Of a stretch of 64,000 nt of DNA, positions 35,480 to 43,850 are shown one piece after another. Origin of the DNA: Sediminibacterium sp. (GTDB taxonomy: Bacteria > Bacteroidota > Bacteroidia > Chitinophagales > Chitinophagaceae); contig JANREK010000010.1 of assembly GCA_030726065.1 (NCBI GenBank), forward strand, positions 48,858-112,857, written 5' to 3'. The translations under genes and the position numbers were made by a program. The notes below the pieces were generated by a model. That model searched no databases. It was not told the origin of the DNA and was given only the letters and a program-made list of their open reading frames with translations. Each line of letters opens with the position of its first letter. The first letter of the stretch is position 1.

Positions 35480-36706
35480 CTAAGCATCCAGCTCACCTGC
35501 GATCAAATTCAAACTACTCAAGGTCACTACCGCATCACTCAACATTCCGCCTTTAATCAATTCCTCAAATGCTTGGTAATAAATAAAACAAGGCCTTCTA
35601 AAATGTAATCTGAAAGGCGTTCGTCCACCATCACTGATTAAATAAAAACCTAACTCCCCATTTCCGCCTTCAACTGCACTATAAATTTGTCCTTTCGGTA
35701 AATCTATTTCACCCATGATAATTTTAAAATGCCAAATCAAGGCTTCCATCTTTGTATATACATCTTCCTTTTTCGGCAAATAATATTCTGGTACATCTGC
35801 ATGATATATTTCAGCATCGGCACCTTTGAATTCTTGTATTTTTTGGTAAGCTTGTTTGATAATTGAAATGCTTTCCCACATTTCTGCATTACGGACTAAA
35901 AAGCGATCGTAATTATCACCGGTGGTTCCAACTGGAACTTTAAAATCAAAATCTTGATAACTGCTGTAAGGTTGTTGCACACGTACATCATAATCAACCC
36001 CTGCTGCACGTAAATTAGGACCTGTAAATCCATAGTTCATTGCACGCGCTGCACTTATTCCTCCAGTACCTTGGGTACGTTCCATAAAAATACGGTTGCG
36101 TGTAAATAGTTTTTCAAACTCACGTAACACCCCAGGGTATTCATTTAAAAATTTCTCCAATTTTGTAAATGCCGTATTGGTGAAATTTCTTTCAAAACCA
36201 CCAATGCGTCCAATATTGGTCGTAAGTCGAGAGCCGCAAACTTCTTCATAAATTTCATAAATCAATTCACGGTATTGCATCACGTACAAAAATCCAGTAT
36301 ACGCTCCTGTATCAACGCCAACAATCGAATTACAAATTAAATGATCTGAGATACGCGACAATTCCATAATGATGACACGTAAGTAATCGACACGCTTAGG
36401 TAAATCAATTTTTAAAAAACGCTCGCAAGTAATATGCCAACCCATATTGTTAATCGGGCTGCTACAATAATTTAAACGATCCGTAATTGGCGTAATTTGA
36501 TACAAAGGTCTGCGCTCTGCTAATTTTTCAAAAGCACGATGAATATACCCCACCGTTTGTTCCGTCGAAACCACACGTTCTCCATCCACTTCCATAATAT
36601 TTTGAAACACCCCATGCGTAGCCGGATGGGTTGGCCCAATATTTAACGTGGTCGTTGTTTTTTCAATTGACCCTTTTGGTAAGGTGATATGACTATGTTG
36701 TTCCAT
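35480..36706 (-). CDS. nuoD: NADH-quinone oxidoreductase subunit D
   Basis: Catalytic-core subunit (49-kDa homologue) that forms the quinone site with NuoB. The 408-aa protein has the conserved GPTHPATHGVFQ stretch with the quinone-site histidines near residue 28-32, HRAFEKLAE, and the C-terminal end in AGELDA rather than the DxxxGxxDR of some homologues. It is separate from nuoC, unlike the fused nuoCD of E. coli. 37 bp after nuoC. Confidence 0.97.
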   Translation of the reverse strand: MEQHSHITLPKGSIEKTTTTLNIGPTHPATHGVFQNIMEVDGERVVSTEQTVGYIHRAFEKLAERRPLYQITPITDRLNYCSSPINNMGWHITCERFLKIDLPKRVDYLRVIIMELSRISDHLICNSIVGVDTGAYTGFLYVMQYRELIYEIYEEVCGSRLTTNIGRIGGFERNFTNTAFTKLEKFLNEYPGVLREFEKLFTRNRIFMERTQGTGGISAARAMNYGFTGPNLRAAGVDYDVRVQQPYSSYQDFDFKVPVGTTGDNYDRFLVRNAEMWESISIIKQAYQKIQEFKGADAEIYHADVPEYYLPKKEDVYTKMEALIWHFKIIMGEIDLPKGQIYSAVEGGNGELGFYLISDGGRTPFRLHFRRPCFIYYQAFEELIKGGMLSDAVVTLSSLNLIAGELDA

Positions 36707-36743
36707 TAATATATTTATTCTCTGTTCTTAATTTATTTTTTAT

Positions 36744-37250
36744 CTATCCTCTTCCAAACATCTCATCATCCTTATCAATTCGTGTTTGATCTTCTAAAGG
36801 AAATTCCTTTCTCAACGGGAAGTAATCCATTTCATCCACATTTAAAATGCGTTTCAAATTAGGATGCCCAATAAAATTGATTCCAAAAAAATCATAGGTT
36901 TCTCGCTCCATCCAATTGGCACTTTCAAACAATTTGGTTGCAGTAAACACATCAGGCTTGGCTACTGGCACTGCAATGGAGAATCGAATACGAATATTCT
37001 CAATAAAATTATGCAAATGATACACCACCACTAATTCAGCACCATTGTTATCAGGATAATTTACGCCACACAAATCCGTTAAAAAAGTAAAACCTAAGCT
37101 AGGCTCCTCGTTTAAAAATTGTAATACTTTTAAATTATTTTCCGCAGCCGACTCAAAAGACAGTATTCCCGAATCAGTAGAAAATTGAAATACTTGGTCG
37201 TTGAATTTCTCAACTAATTTTTCTTGTATATAGGTGTTGGTTAAAGCCAT
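36744..37250 (-). CDS. nuoC: NADH-quinone oxidoreductase subunit C
   Basis: Peripheral-arm structural subunit (30-kDa homologue) of 168 aa. The family signature is WMERETYDFFGINFIGHPNLKRIL-like (about residues 112-135), followed by FPLRKEFPLED. It carries no cofactor. It lies 28 bp after nuoB. Confidence 0.96.
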   Translation of the reverse strand: MALTNTYIQEKLVEKFNDQVFQFSTDSGILSFESAAENNLKVLQFLNEEPSLGFTFLTDLCGVNYPDNNGAELVVVYHLHNFIENIRIRFSIAVPVAKPDVFTATKLFESANWMERETYDFFGINFIGHPNLKRILNVDEMDYFPLRKEFPLEDQTRIDKDDEMFGRG

Positions 37251-37278
37251 TATAAATGCGGTACTATTTTAATTTATT

Positions 37279-37866
37279 TTATTGTATACCATAGCTATTT
37301 AATAAATCCCTGTACTTTTCACTATTTCTACGGCGTATACTTTCTTGACCTACTAAATCTTGTATTTTCATAAAACCATCAATGATCGCTTCAGGACGCG
37401 GAGGGCAACCAGGTACATAAACATCCACAGGTATTACTTGATCAATTCCTTGCAAAACACTGTATGTGTCAAATATACCACCACTGGAAGCACAAGCACC
37501 CACTGCAATTACCCATCTTGGCTCAGCCATTTGCAAATACACCTGTCTTAATACTGGTGCCATTTTTTTTGCAATAGTGCCCATCACCATGAGTAAATCA
37601 CACTGACGTGGTGAAAATCCAACTCGCTCTGAACCAAAACGAGATAAATCATAATGGGATGCCATAGTTGCCATAAATTCTATCCCACAACAAGAAGTGG
37701 CAAATGGCAATGGCCATAAAGAATTTTTTCGAGCCAATCCTACGACCGAACTTAATTGTGTTGCGAAAAAACCATCACCAGGAACACCATCTGGTGCCTT
37801 TCCCATTGAAATAGCATCTGCAATTTCAGCTTCTTTTGGATTTAAATTAAATCGAACTGGACGCAT
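37279..37866 (-). CDS. nuoB: NADH-quinone oxidoreductase subunit B (cluster N2)
   Basis: Holds [4Fe-4S] cluster N2, the last before quinone. The 195-aa protein has the ligands in the tandem pair SCCGIEF, then GACASSGG and PGCPPRPE. The PRQCDLLMVMGT segment is conserved. It starts at ATG, 25 bp after nuoA. Confidence 0.97.
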   Translation of the reverse strand: MRPVRFNLNPKEAEIADAISMGKAPDGVPGDGFFATQLSSVVGLARKNSLWPLPFATSCCGIEFMATMASHYDLSRFGSERVGFSPRQCDLLMVMGTIAKKMAPVLRQVYLQMAEPRWVIAVGACASSGGIFDTYSVLQGIDQVIPVDVYVPGCPPRPEAIIDGFMKIQDLVGQESIRRRNSEKYRDLLNSYGIQ

Positions 37867-37891
37867 ATTATTGATTAAATATTTATAATTT

Positions 37892-38293
37892 TTAGTCTTC
37901 CCACTTTAATGCTCCTTTCTTAATAATATATATAAACCCAACTAAAAAGAAAGTAACAAATAATACAATTTCAAAGAAACCTTTCCAACCCAACTCTTTA
38001 AAATTTACAGCGTAGGGATAAAAAAAGATTACCTCCACATCAAATAAAACAAAAAGTATCGCAATTAAAAAATACTTCACAGCCATGGGCGATCTTGCAT
38101 CACCATGCGATTCAATGCCACTAGCGAAATTTGCTAATTTATCCGTTGTTTTTCGAGAAGGCCCTACCCAACTTGAAACTAAAATCATGAAGCCGACAAA
38201 GCTAGCCGCGAACAATAATTGTAAGGCAATAGGTAAGTAAGTAGTAGCGCTGTTTATTTCATTAGCCGACATCAAATACAGTGGCAAATTCAT
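37892..38293 (-). CDS. nuoA: NADH-quinone oxidoreductase subunit A
   Basis: First gene of the complex I operon. The 133-aa membrane subunit has three helices; the loop after the first contains FASGIESHGDARSPMAVKYFLIAILFVLFDVEVIF, with the conserved acidic residues of NuoA. An in-frame ATG seven codons in (38272) is an alternative start. A promoter box TATTTTTG lies 19 nt upstream, and the TPR gene terminator separates the operon from upstream genes. All fourteen nuo genes lie in order A-B-C-D-E-F-G-H-I-J-K-L-M-N. Confidence 0.96.
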   Translation of the reverse strand: MNLPLYLMSANEINSATTYLPIALQLLFAASFVGFMILVSSWVGPSRKTTDKLANFASGIESHGDARSPMAVKYFLIAILFVLFDVEVIFFYPYAVNFKELGWKGFFEIVLFVTFFLVGFIYIIKKGALKWED

Positions 38294-38312
38294 ACACTAT
38301 GTTTTGGATTTG

Positions 38313-38320
38313 CAAAAATA
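38313..38320 (-). promoter_or_regulatory. -7 box of the nuoA-N operon (TATTTTTG)
   Basis: Perfect TAnnTTTG on the minus strand, 19 nt before the nuoA ATG. TTTCG lies about 21 nt upstream as a possible -33 element. No other promoter was recognised within the 13-kb operon. Confidence 0.6.
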
Positions 38321-38340
38321 CACAAAGGATAGCTCATATA

Positions 38341-38370
38341 ACGAAAAACTCCCCATAAATGGGGAGTAAT
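38341..38370 (-). terminator. Rho-independent terminator of the TPR gene
   Basis: On the minus strand ACTCCCCAT and ATGGGGAGT form a 9-bp stem with a short loop, followed by TTTTT. It lies about 46 bp after the TPR gene and upstream of the nuo promoter. Confidence 0.88.
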
Positions 38371-38415
38371 TTTCAATTATTTTTTATCTGGACTGAAAAG
38401 TTCTAAATCCAGGAA

Positions 38416-40182
38416 TTATGATTTTTTAATTTGCGTCGTATCTGTGGCTGCTTTTTGGCTACTGTCAGATTGCATTTTTTTAATGATTCCCCAATTTTTA
38501 GTGAGGCTTTCCTTGATTTTTAAGGTTTGGGGCTCTCCCGGAATAAGCTCTAAAACCTTATCACACATGGCAATTGCTTGCTCATATGCTTTGGTTTCAT
38601 TATAATACCCCATCATGGTATAGAAGTTGTTAACCATCGCCTGCTTATATTTAGTCATATCCTTGGACAAAAACTGATTTTGTAAGGTAACTGCTTCAAA
38701 AAGCACCCCTAAATTATTTGCCGTATCCAATAATTTAGCTGCTTTCACATTAAATGAATACCCATTTAGTTTATCAGGAAAGGCCGTGATATATTCCATT
38801 GATATTTCTTTTGCAGTAGCGCCCTCTTTTGCATTTACCGCAATACTTGCTGTTTTATAATAATATACTTCATCCTTAATGCCTCTAAGGGTTGAATAAT
38901 TCGCATACCATTTTAATTCATCGGAATACATATTAGCTTTTTCTAACATTTCATACCCTAACTTATAATATTTAAGCTTATTTACCCTAGCGGTGTCAGC
39001 TGCAATTGCCTTTTCTAATAAAGCAGCTAATGCTACTTGGTTGCCACTAAAACCAGATATAATCCTAACCGCTAATTCGTAATCACTAGTAACTATCTTA
39101 TCAGCAGTACTTTTACTCATGAAATTTTCAATATATGTTTTTGCTTGCACTGAGTCGCCTTTACGATCATAGTTGTAAGCTAATAATACCCCTAATCTGG
39201 GTAAAGCAGCAATTCCAATGGATGCTTCTAAAGCTTTTGCTTTTTCTAATGATGCATCATATTGTCCAGCACGGAAAAGATAATCTGCATTAAAAATGTC
39301 TAAGGAAGGATCCTTATCCGCATATTTTAAAAACAAATCCAAATTTACTTTTGCAGTTTCTGTTGCTGACTGTGTATTTAGATCTGCATAGTAGGAATAC
39401 AAAGCGAAATAAACTGGAGGAAAAGTTGGATCTGCAGCAATCGCTTTGCTATAATATTCATCAAATGACTCCCTGTTACTTTGTGTTTGATACACCCTTC
39501 CAATTCTATAATAAGGAAAAGCATTATTTGGATCTCGTGTTATTGCTTCTTGAAATGCAGTCACCGCTTCGCCTCCATTTTCACCACCCACTTTCAAATA
39601 GTTAATACCTAAATTAATAAATAAATTAGGGTTTACCTTTGATTCATATGCCGAAATTGTTTCCTTTAATTTATCAATCGCATATCTGTGATCTCCTATG
39701 TTGATAGGCATTTCAGCGTGTATATAACCAATGGCATTTACAATATCTTTATTTGGTTTCCCTTTAAACTTACCTTTAGTCAGCAAAGTGGTCGTCAATG
39801 CAACTTCTAAATTTTGCTTCACTGCATTTACATCTGCTCCTTCTAATAATTGCACGTGTGACATACCTACTAATAGCCAAGGATCATTTCCTGCTGCTTG
39901 CAATGCTTGTTGATAAATAGCTTTTGCTTTTTTGATAGTAGTATCACTAGGCATGCCAGATCCTTGTTCTGCTAAAACGGCTTCTCCATACCAAAAAATA
40001 TTTTCCGTATTGGTTGGATTTTTATCTAGCGCTTCTTTAAAGAAGGCCAAGGCAGACTTGTTTTTTTCATAATTCAACAACTTCACCCCCTCCGCAAACG
40101 GAGAAACCGGAACCTTTTGTGCATGCATACTTGACAATGCTAAAACCACACTTACTGATAATAAAACCAATTTTTTCATCAC
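38416..40182 (-). CDS. Exported TPR-repeat protein
   Basis: 588-aa protein with a signal peptide (MMKKLVLLSVSVVLALSSMHAQ) and tandem tetratricopeptide repeats over most of its length (for example ALAFFKEALDKNPTN and AITRDPNNAFPYYRIGRVY). TPR arrays are protein-binding scaffolds, and this one should act in the periplasm. From recollection, in many Bacteroidota a similar TPR gene and a PstS-like gene follow the exbB-exbD-tonB operon; here both sit about 19 kb away, adjacent to each other. That suggests, but does not prove, a shared role in TonB energisation. No enzyme domain was seen. Confidence 0.85.
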   Translation of the reverse strand: MMKKLVLLSVSVVLALSSMHAQKVPVSPFAEGVKLLNYEKNKSALAFFKEALDKNPTNTENIFWYGEAVLAEQGSGMPSDTTIKKAKAIYQQALQAAGNDPWLLVGMSHVQLLEGADVNAVKQNLEVALTTTLLTKGKFKGKPNKDIVNAIGYIHAEMPINIGDHRYAIDKLKETISAYESKVNPNLFINLGINYLKVGGENGGEAVTAFQEAITRDPNNAFPYYRIGRVYQTQSNRESFDEYYSKAIAADPTFPPVYFALYSYYADLNTQSATETAKVNLDLFLKYADKDPSLDIFNADYLFRAGQYDASLEKAKALEASIGIAALPRLGVLLAYNYDRKGDSVQAKTYIENFMSKSTADKIVTSDYELAVRIISGFSGNQVALAALLEKAIAADTARVNKLKYYKLGYEMLEKANMYSDELKWYANYSTLRGIKDEVYYYKTASIAVNAKEGATAKEISMEYITAFPDKLNGYSFNVKAAKLLDTANNLGVLFEAVTLQNQFLSKDMTKYKQAMVNNFYTMMGYYNETKAYEQAIAMCDKVLELIPGEPQTLKIKESLTKNWGIIKKMQSDSSQKAATDTTQIKKS

Positions 40183-40319
40183 TTTACTTTTTAAAAATCC
40201 TTGACCTTAAATTTAGTTCAAATTATAAATTCGAAAGGTGAAAATATAAAATTTTACCTGAAATTCAACCTAAATTAATGGATAATTCTACTACAAATTG
40301 TTAGTTTTTATAAGCGGTA

Positions 40320-41222
40320 CTAATTCAGTAGCCCGTTTCTTTTTTTAAACCCCATTTTAGCGGGTACCAAAAAGGCCCTTCTAAATATTAACTGGCCTCG
40401 TTCTAGACTTAAAAAATTTAAAAAACCCGACCCCAACCCTGGTGCATTTTCCTTTAAAATATAATAAATTGGTAATGATAAGGAATATTGCCCGCGACCA
40501 ATGGTCGCTTGAGAAGGTTGGGCATACATTCCATTTTCCTCGCACAAAGTGCATTCCAGCATAGCCGTTTTTACCTGCTTTTGATTTTCAACCTGCGTTG
40601 GATCGTATTTATCCCCCACCCAATTCAATCCAAGAAATCCAATGGCATTTGGATGATTTTTAATATAGGTGATTACATCAGCGGATCCATTGGCCCCATG
40701 CACATTTTTGCCAAACGCAGTTTGCTTTAATAAACTATCTTTTAAAAAACGATTTATTCCGGTTAAATTATTGCCATCCATGACCACTTCTTGTGGATCA
40801 ACTCCCTTTAATTTATCCCCTAATTGCTTTAATGTAAATAGCGTATCCTTGGCTGATTTATGCACCAATACTGCTATAGCATTATAAGCCAGAATACCAA
40901 AAGTAGGCGCATACCCTAATTGGTTTTCAAATCCTGCTTGTTCTGATTTTTCCAACCCCCTTGTGATAATAATCATTCGCGTACTATCATTCGTAAAGTC
41001 CTTTAAACACTCAATTTCAGACTTATAATACACATGAATTTTTGCCTTGGGATAACTTGAATTAAACACTTTTAATTGTTCTTCAATAATAGGTTTAAAG
41101 CTTTCTTCCACTGAAATATTAATTTCCCCTTCACTGGTAGTTTCAATAGGTGCATTGGTAGTCGAACTATTACATGCGACGAGCAAAATGAAGCCGCCAA
41201 AAAAAGTAAATATTTTACGCAT
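40320..41222 (-). CDS. PstS-like substrate-binding lipoprotein
   Basis: 300-aa periplasmic-binding-protein-fold lipoprotein: signal peptide with lipobox LLVAC and lipidated C17, then two lobes. The DGNNLTGINRFLKDSLL and GANGSADVITYIKNHPNAIGFLGLNWVGD segments are like PstS-type phosphate-binding proteins. No pstC, pstA or pstB is nearby, so phosphate uptake by a classical Pst transporter is not supported here. It follows a small membrane protein gene and precedes the TPR gene. Many Bacteroidota carry such a lone PstS-like gene beside TonB-ExbBD genes. Confidence 0.85.
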   Translation of the reverse strand: MRKIFTFFGGFILLVACNSSTTNAPIETTSEGEINISVEESFKPIIEEQLKVFNSSYPKAKIHVYYKSEIECLKDFTNDSTRMIIITRGLEKSEQAGFENQLGYAPTFGILAYNAIAVLVHKSAKDTLFTLKQLGDKLKGVDPQEVVMDGNNLTGINRFLKDSLLKQTAFGKNVHGANGSADVITYIKNHPNAIGFLGLNWVGDKYDPTQVENQKQVKTAMLECTLCEENGMYAQPSQATIGRGQYSLSLPIYYILKENAPGLGSGFLNFLSLERGQLIFRRAFLVPAKMGFKKRNGLLN

Positions 41223-41258
41223 AATTGAAATTCATAAGTTTAAAAAACAGACAGATTA

Positions 41259-41519
41259 TTAATCCTTTTGAAAGCCCCGATACAACCTAAATCCACCATA
41301 CAATAAACACATTCCCCCGAAAATGGTCCGAAAATCGGCATCTACATTCAACACCTGTTCTAGTTTGAACCATTTGGCGCCTAACATGAGTACGGCGCAG
41401 CCTAAAATGAGCGCCGCCATACTAAAATCATAGATACTTTTAAAAAGTCGGTAGGCCCTTTCTGATTTATCTCTTGAATTATTCCTGGAATTATTACTAG
41501 AATGGTTAAAGTCTTCCAT
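41259..41519 (-). CDS. Small two-helix membrane protein, function unknown
   Basis: 86-aa protein: a hydrophilic Asn/Ser/Arg-rich N-terminus (about 25 residues), a helix at about 32-49, a loop with WFKLEQVLNVDADFRT, and a second helix at about 65-79 ending in RGFQKD. I do not recognise a family. It lies 36 bp before the PstS-like gene on the same strand, so both are probably one transcript. It is divergent from hisS. Gene prediction is plausible rather than certain. Confidence 0.65.
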   Translation of the reverse strand: MEDFNHSSNNSRNNSRDKSERAYRLFKSIYDFSMAALILGCAVLMLGAKWFKLEQVLNVDADFRTIFGGMCLLYGGFRLYRGFQKD

Positions 41520-41574
41520 ATTTTTAATTTAAAACCACAATTTAAACAATTAATATAGGATGAATTTAAAAATT

Positions 41575-41582
41575 TATCTTTA
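41575..41582 (+). promoter_or_regulatory. -7 box of hisS (TATCTTTA)
   Basis: TATCTTTA on the plus strand, 17 nt before the hisS ATG. A short out-of-frame ATG (41592) opens a three-codon mini-ORF, MTA-stop, whose stop overlaps the hisS start. Confidence 0.5.
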
Positions 41583-41599
41583 CCTATAAATATGACAGC

Positions 41600-42967
41600 A
41601 TGAGCAAGCCATCTTTGCCACAAGGAACCCGTGATTTTAATGCCATAACGGTACAAAAACGCCAATATATTTTTCAAACAATCCGTAGCGTATTTGAATC
41701 ATTTGGGTTTACGCCGTTGGAAACGCCCGCGATGGAAAATTTAGACACCTTAATGGGTAAATATGGAGAAGAAGGGGACAAGCTCATTTTTAAAATCTTA
41801 AATAACGGATTAGATAACCTGCAAAAAAAAGAACAAACACTGGAAGGCTTTGATAAAATTTTAGCAGGCAAAAGCACCCCTAACATTACGGAACGCGCAT
41901 TACGATATGATTTAACGATTCCGTTTGCAAGATATGTAGCCATGAATCATGGCGCTTTAACTTTCCCGTTTAAACGTTATCAAATTCAGCCAGTATGGCG
42001 TGCTGATCGTCCACAAAAAGGTAGGTACCGTGAATTTTATCAGTGCGACGCTGATATTGTAGGAAGTGAAAGTTTATTAAATGAAGTTGATTTGGTGGCG
42101 TTATATGTTACCGCATTTGAAAAATTAAAATTACCTGTTGAAATAAAAATAAATAATCGACAAATTTTATTAGCACTTGCTGAAATTTGTGGCGGTAGCG
42201 AAAAATTGATTGACCTAACTATTGCTATTGACAAATTGGATAAAATAGGCTGGGAAAAAGTACAAGTAGAATTAAGTACCAAAGGATTTACACCAGCGCA
42301 ACAAGATACCATTCAAACCTATTTGAATATTAAAGGAAGTAATGAAGAAAAATTAAAAAAATTAACAACGTTATTGGGTGGCAACGCTGCCGGACAAACT
42401 GGTATTGCAGCATTGAATTATGTTTTAAATTATCATAACAACACGGGTATGGCCAAGCATTTGGTCGCCGACTTTACTTTGGCGCGCGGCTTAAATTATT
42501 ATACGGGTCTTATTTTTGAAGTGAAAGCCAAAGATGCGCAAATGGGCAGTATTGGCGGTGGTGGGCGCTACAATGATTTAACTAGTTTGTTCGGCGTTCC
42601 TAATATTCCTGGCGTTGGTATTAGCTTTGGGGTTGATCGCATTTATGATGTGATGGAGGAGAAAAATTTATTCCCAGCATCCGTTGAACAAGGGACACAA
42701 ATATTGTTTTTTAATTTGGGTGAAAATGAGGCAATGCAATCTTATGAATTGATGATGGCGCTTAGAAATAAAAAAATTGCTTGCGAAATTTACCCTGAGA
42801 AAAGTAAGTTTGACAAGCAATTTAAATATGCTGAGAAAAAAAATATTCCTACCATTGTTATTATTGGTAGTGATGAATTGGCCGCTAAAAAATGTACTGT
42901 TAAAAATTTAAATTCAGGTCAACAAGATACAATTACATTTGAAGCCCTAATGGGTTACCAATTTTAG
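41600..42967 (+). CDS. hisS: Histidyl-tRNA synthetase
   Basis: Charges tRNA-His. The 455-aa class II synthetase has motif 2 around RYQIQPVWRADRPQKGRYREFYQCDADIVG, histidine-specific ARGLNYYTGLIFEV, motif 3 with GVGISFGVDRI, and a C-terminal anticodon-binding domain. It is slightly longer than E. coli HisRS (424 aa). Its 3' end overlaps the convergent duplicated gene by 35 bp, so no terminator fits between them. Confidence 0.97.
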   Translation: MSKPSLPQGTRDFNAITVQKRQYIFQTIRSVFESFGFTPLETPAMENLDTLMGKYGEEGDKLIFKILNNGLDNLQKKEQTLEGFDKILAGKSTPNITERALRYDLTIPFARYVAMNHGALTFPFKRYQIQPVWRADRPQKGRYREFYQCDADIVGSESLLNEVDLVALYVTAFEKLKLPVEIKINNRQILLALAEICGGSEKLIDLTIAIDKLDKIGWEKVQVELSTKGFTPAQQDTIQTYLNIKGSNEEKLKKLTTLLGGNAAGQTGIAALNYVLNYHNNTGMAKHLVADFTLARGLNYYTGLIFEVKAKDAQMGSIGGGGRYNDLTSLFGVPNIPGVGISFGVDRIYDVMEEKNLFPASVEQGTQILFFNLGENEAMQSYELMMALRNKKIACEIYPEKSKFDKQFKYAEKKNIPTIVIIGSDELAAKKCTVKNLNSGQQDTITFEALMGYQF

Positions 42968-43652
42968 TTGTATAATTTATCTGCCCAAATTTGGTCTTCA
43001 AAATAAAAGTCTTTTTTAATGCACTTGATGCAGCTTCTTTTTTGCCAATCAACTCCATGCCTTGCACATTGATACCCACTCCTTCAACAACACTATTGCC
43101 ATCTCTTTTAAAAATCACTAACGCATCATACGCAGCTAAATAAAAAGTATCCACTCCTTTTTTCTCTAATGGAAATGAACCCACAGAAGAGGAGGAAACC
43201 AAAACTGAATCCTGAATAGTCAACACCACTTCTGTCACTGGACTTCCTTCAGGAAATGTATATTTACCTAAGTACTCTTTAAGAGGGCTATCCTGTGCTT
43301 GCACCGTAACATTTAATGCACTTGATGCAGCTTCTTTTTTGCCAATCAACTCCATGCCTTGCACATTGATACCCACTCCTTCAACAACACTATTGCCATC
43401 TCTTTTAAAAATCACTAACGCATCATACGCAGCTAAATAAAAAGTATCCACTCCTTTTTTCTCTAATGGAAATGAACCCACAGAAGAGGAGGAAACCAAA
43501 ACTGAATCCTGAATAGTCAACACCACTTCTGTCACTGGACTTCCTTCAGGAAATGTATATTTACCTAAGTACTCTTTAAGAGGGCTATCCTGTGCTTGCA
43601 CCGTAACAAATATTCCTAAAAACACAATACCCATCAATAACATCTTTTTCAT
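42933..43652 (-). CDS. Exported protein with two identical DUF3471-like domains
   Basis: 239-aa protein: a signal peptide (MKKMLLMGIVFLGIFVTVQAQ), then two domains identical over 99 residues (about 16-114 and 115-213), and a 26-residue tail. Each unit has the pattern of the small beta-rich DUF3471 family (YLGKYTFPEGSPVTEVVL...VGINVQGMELIGKK), usually found after beta-lactamase domains or alone. The second unit still begins with VTVQAQ, the end of the signal peptide, which shows how the duplication arose. The tail KKTFILKTKFGQINYTT runs into sequence antisense to hisS and may not be ancestral. Before duplication the protein would be about 140 aa. Function unknown. Confidence 0.8.
   Translation of the reverse strand: MKKMLLMGIVFLGIFVTVQAQDSPLKEYLGKYTFPEGSPVTEVVLTIQDSVLVSSSSVGSFPLEKKGVDTFYLAAYDALVIFKRDGNSVVEGVGINVQGMELIGKKEAASSALNVTVQAQDSPLKEYLGKYTFPEGSPVTEVVLTIQDSVLVSSSSVGSFPLEKKGVDTFYLAAYDALVIFKRDGNSVVEGVGINVQGMELIGKKEAASSALKKTFILKTKFGQINYTTKIGNPLGLQM
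43015..43608. repeat. Exact tandem duplication, 2 x 297 bp
   Basis: Copy 1 is 43015-43311 and copy 2 is 43312-43608. I compared them base by base and found no difference. The unit is 99 codons, so the reading frame is kept. The breakpoints show no long flanking homology (left edge TTTAATG, right edge GTAACA). Confidence 0.95.
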
Positions 43653-43690
43653 AGTTGGTCATTTTTTTATTAAATCAATAAATTGAACTC

Positions 43691-43698
43691 CAAATTTA
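43691..43698 (-). promoter_or_regulatory. -7 box of the duplicated gene (TAAATTTG)
   Basis: Perfect TAnnTTTG match on the minus strand, 38 nt before ATG 43652. Confidence 0.5.
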
Positions 43699-43753
43699 GG
43701 ATAAATAGGATGCATTTATGTAAAATGATGTTAAGTAATCCAAAATTAATTCA

Positions 43754-43790
43754 CGAAAAATTGGCGCTGCGGAAATTGGGGAATTTTTCG
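43754..43790. promoter_or_regulatory. Inverted repeat CGAAAAATT / AATTTTTCG
   Basis: Perfect 9-bp arms with a 19-nt spacer in the divergent gap between the duplicated gene and rlmN. Could be an operator or a hairpin; no T-run supports termination. Confidence 0.35.
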
Positions 43791-43838
43791 GCTAAAAAAG
43801 CTTCAAAAAAGAAATAAAAAGATACAAAAACGATCAAG

Positions 43839-43846
43839 TATCTTTG
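43839..43846 (+). promoter_or_regulatory. Promoter of rlmN (TATCTTTG, 4 nt from ATG)
   Basis: Perfect -7 box followed by AATT and ATG. Its first seven bases are part of an 8-bp inverted repeat (AAAGATAC at 43818-43825 with GTATCTTT at 43838-43845), a possible operator over the promoter. The transcript would have no leader. Confidence 0.6.
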
Positions 43847-43850
43847 AATT

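Noticed and set aside
40320..41222. Classical phosphate transporter locus (Pst)
   Set aside because: Only the PstS-like binding protein is present; no permease or ATPase genes lie next to it.
43015..43608. Possible CRISPR or satellite from a repeat of identical units
   Set aside because: Only two units, 297 bp each, directly adjacent and coding; it is a gene duplication.
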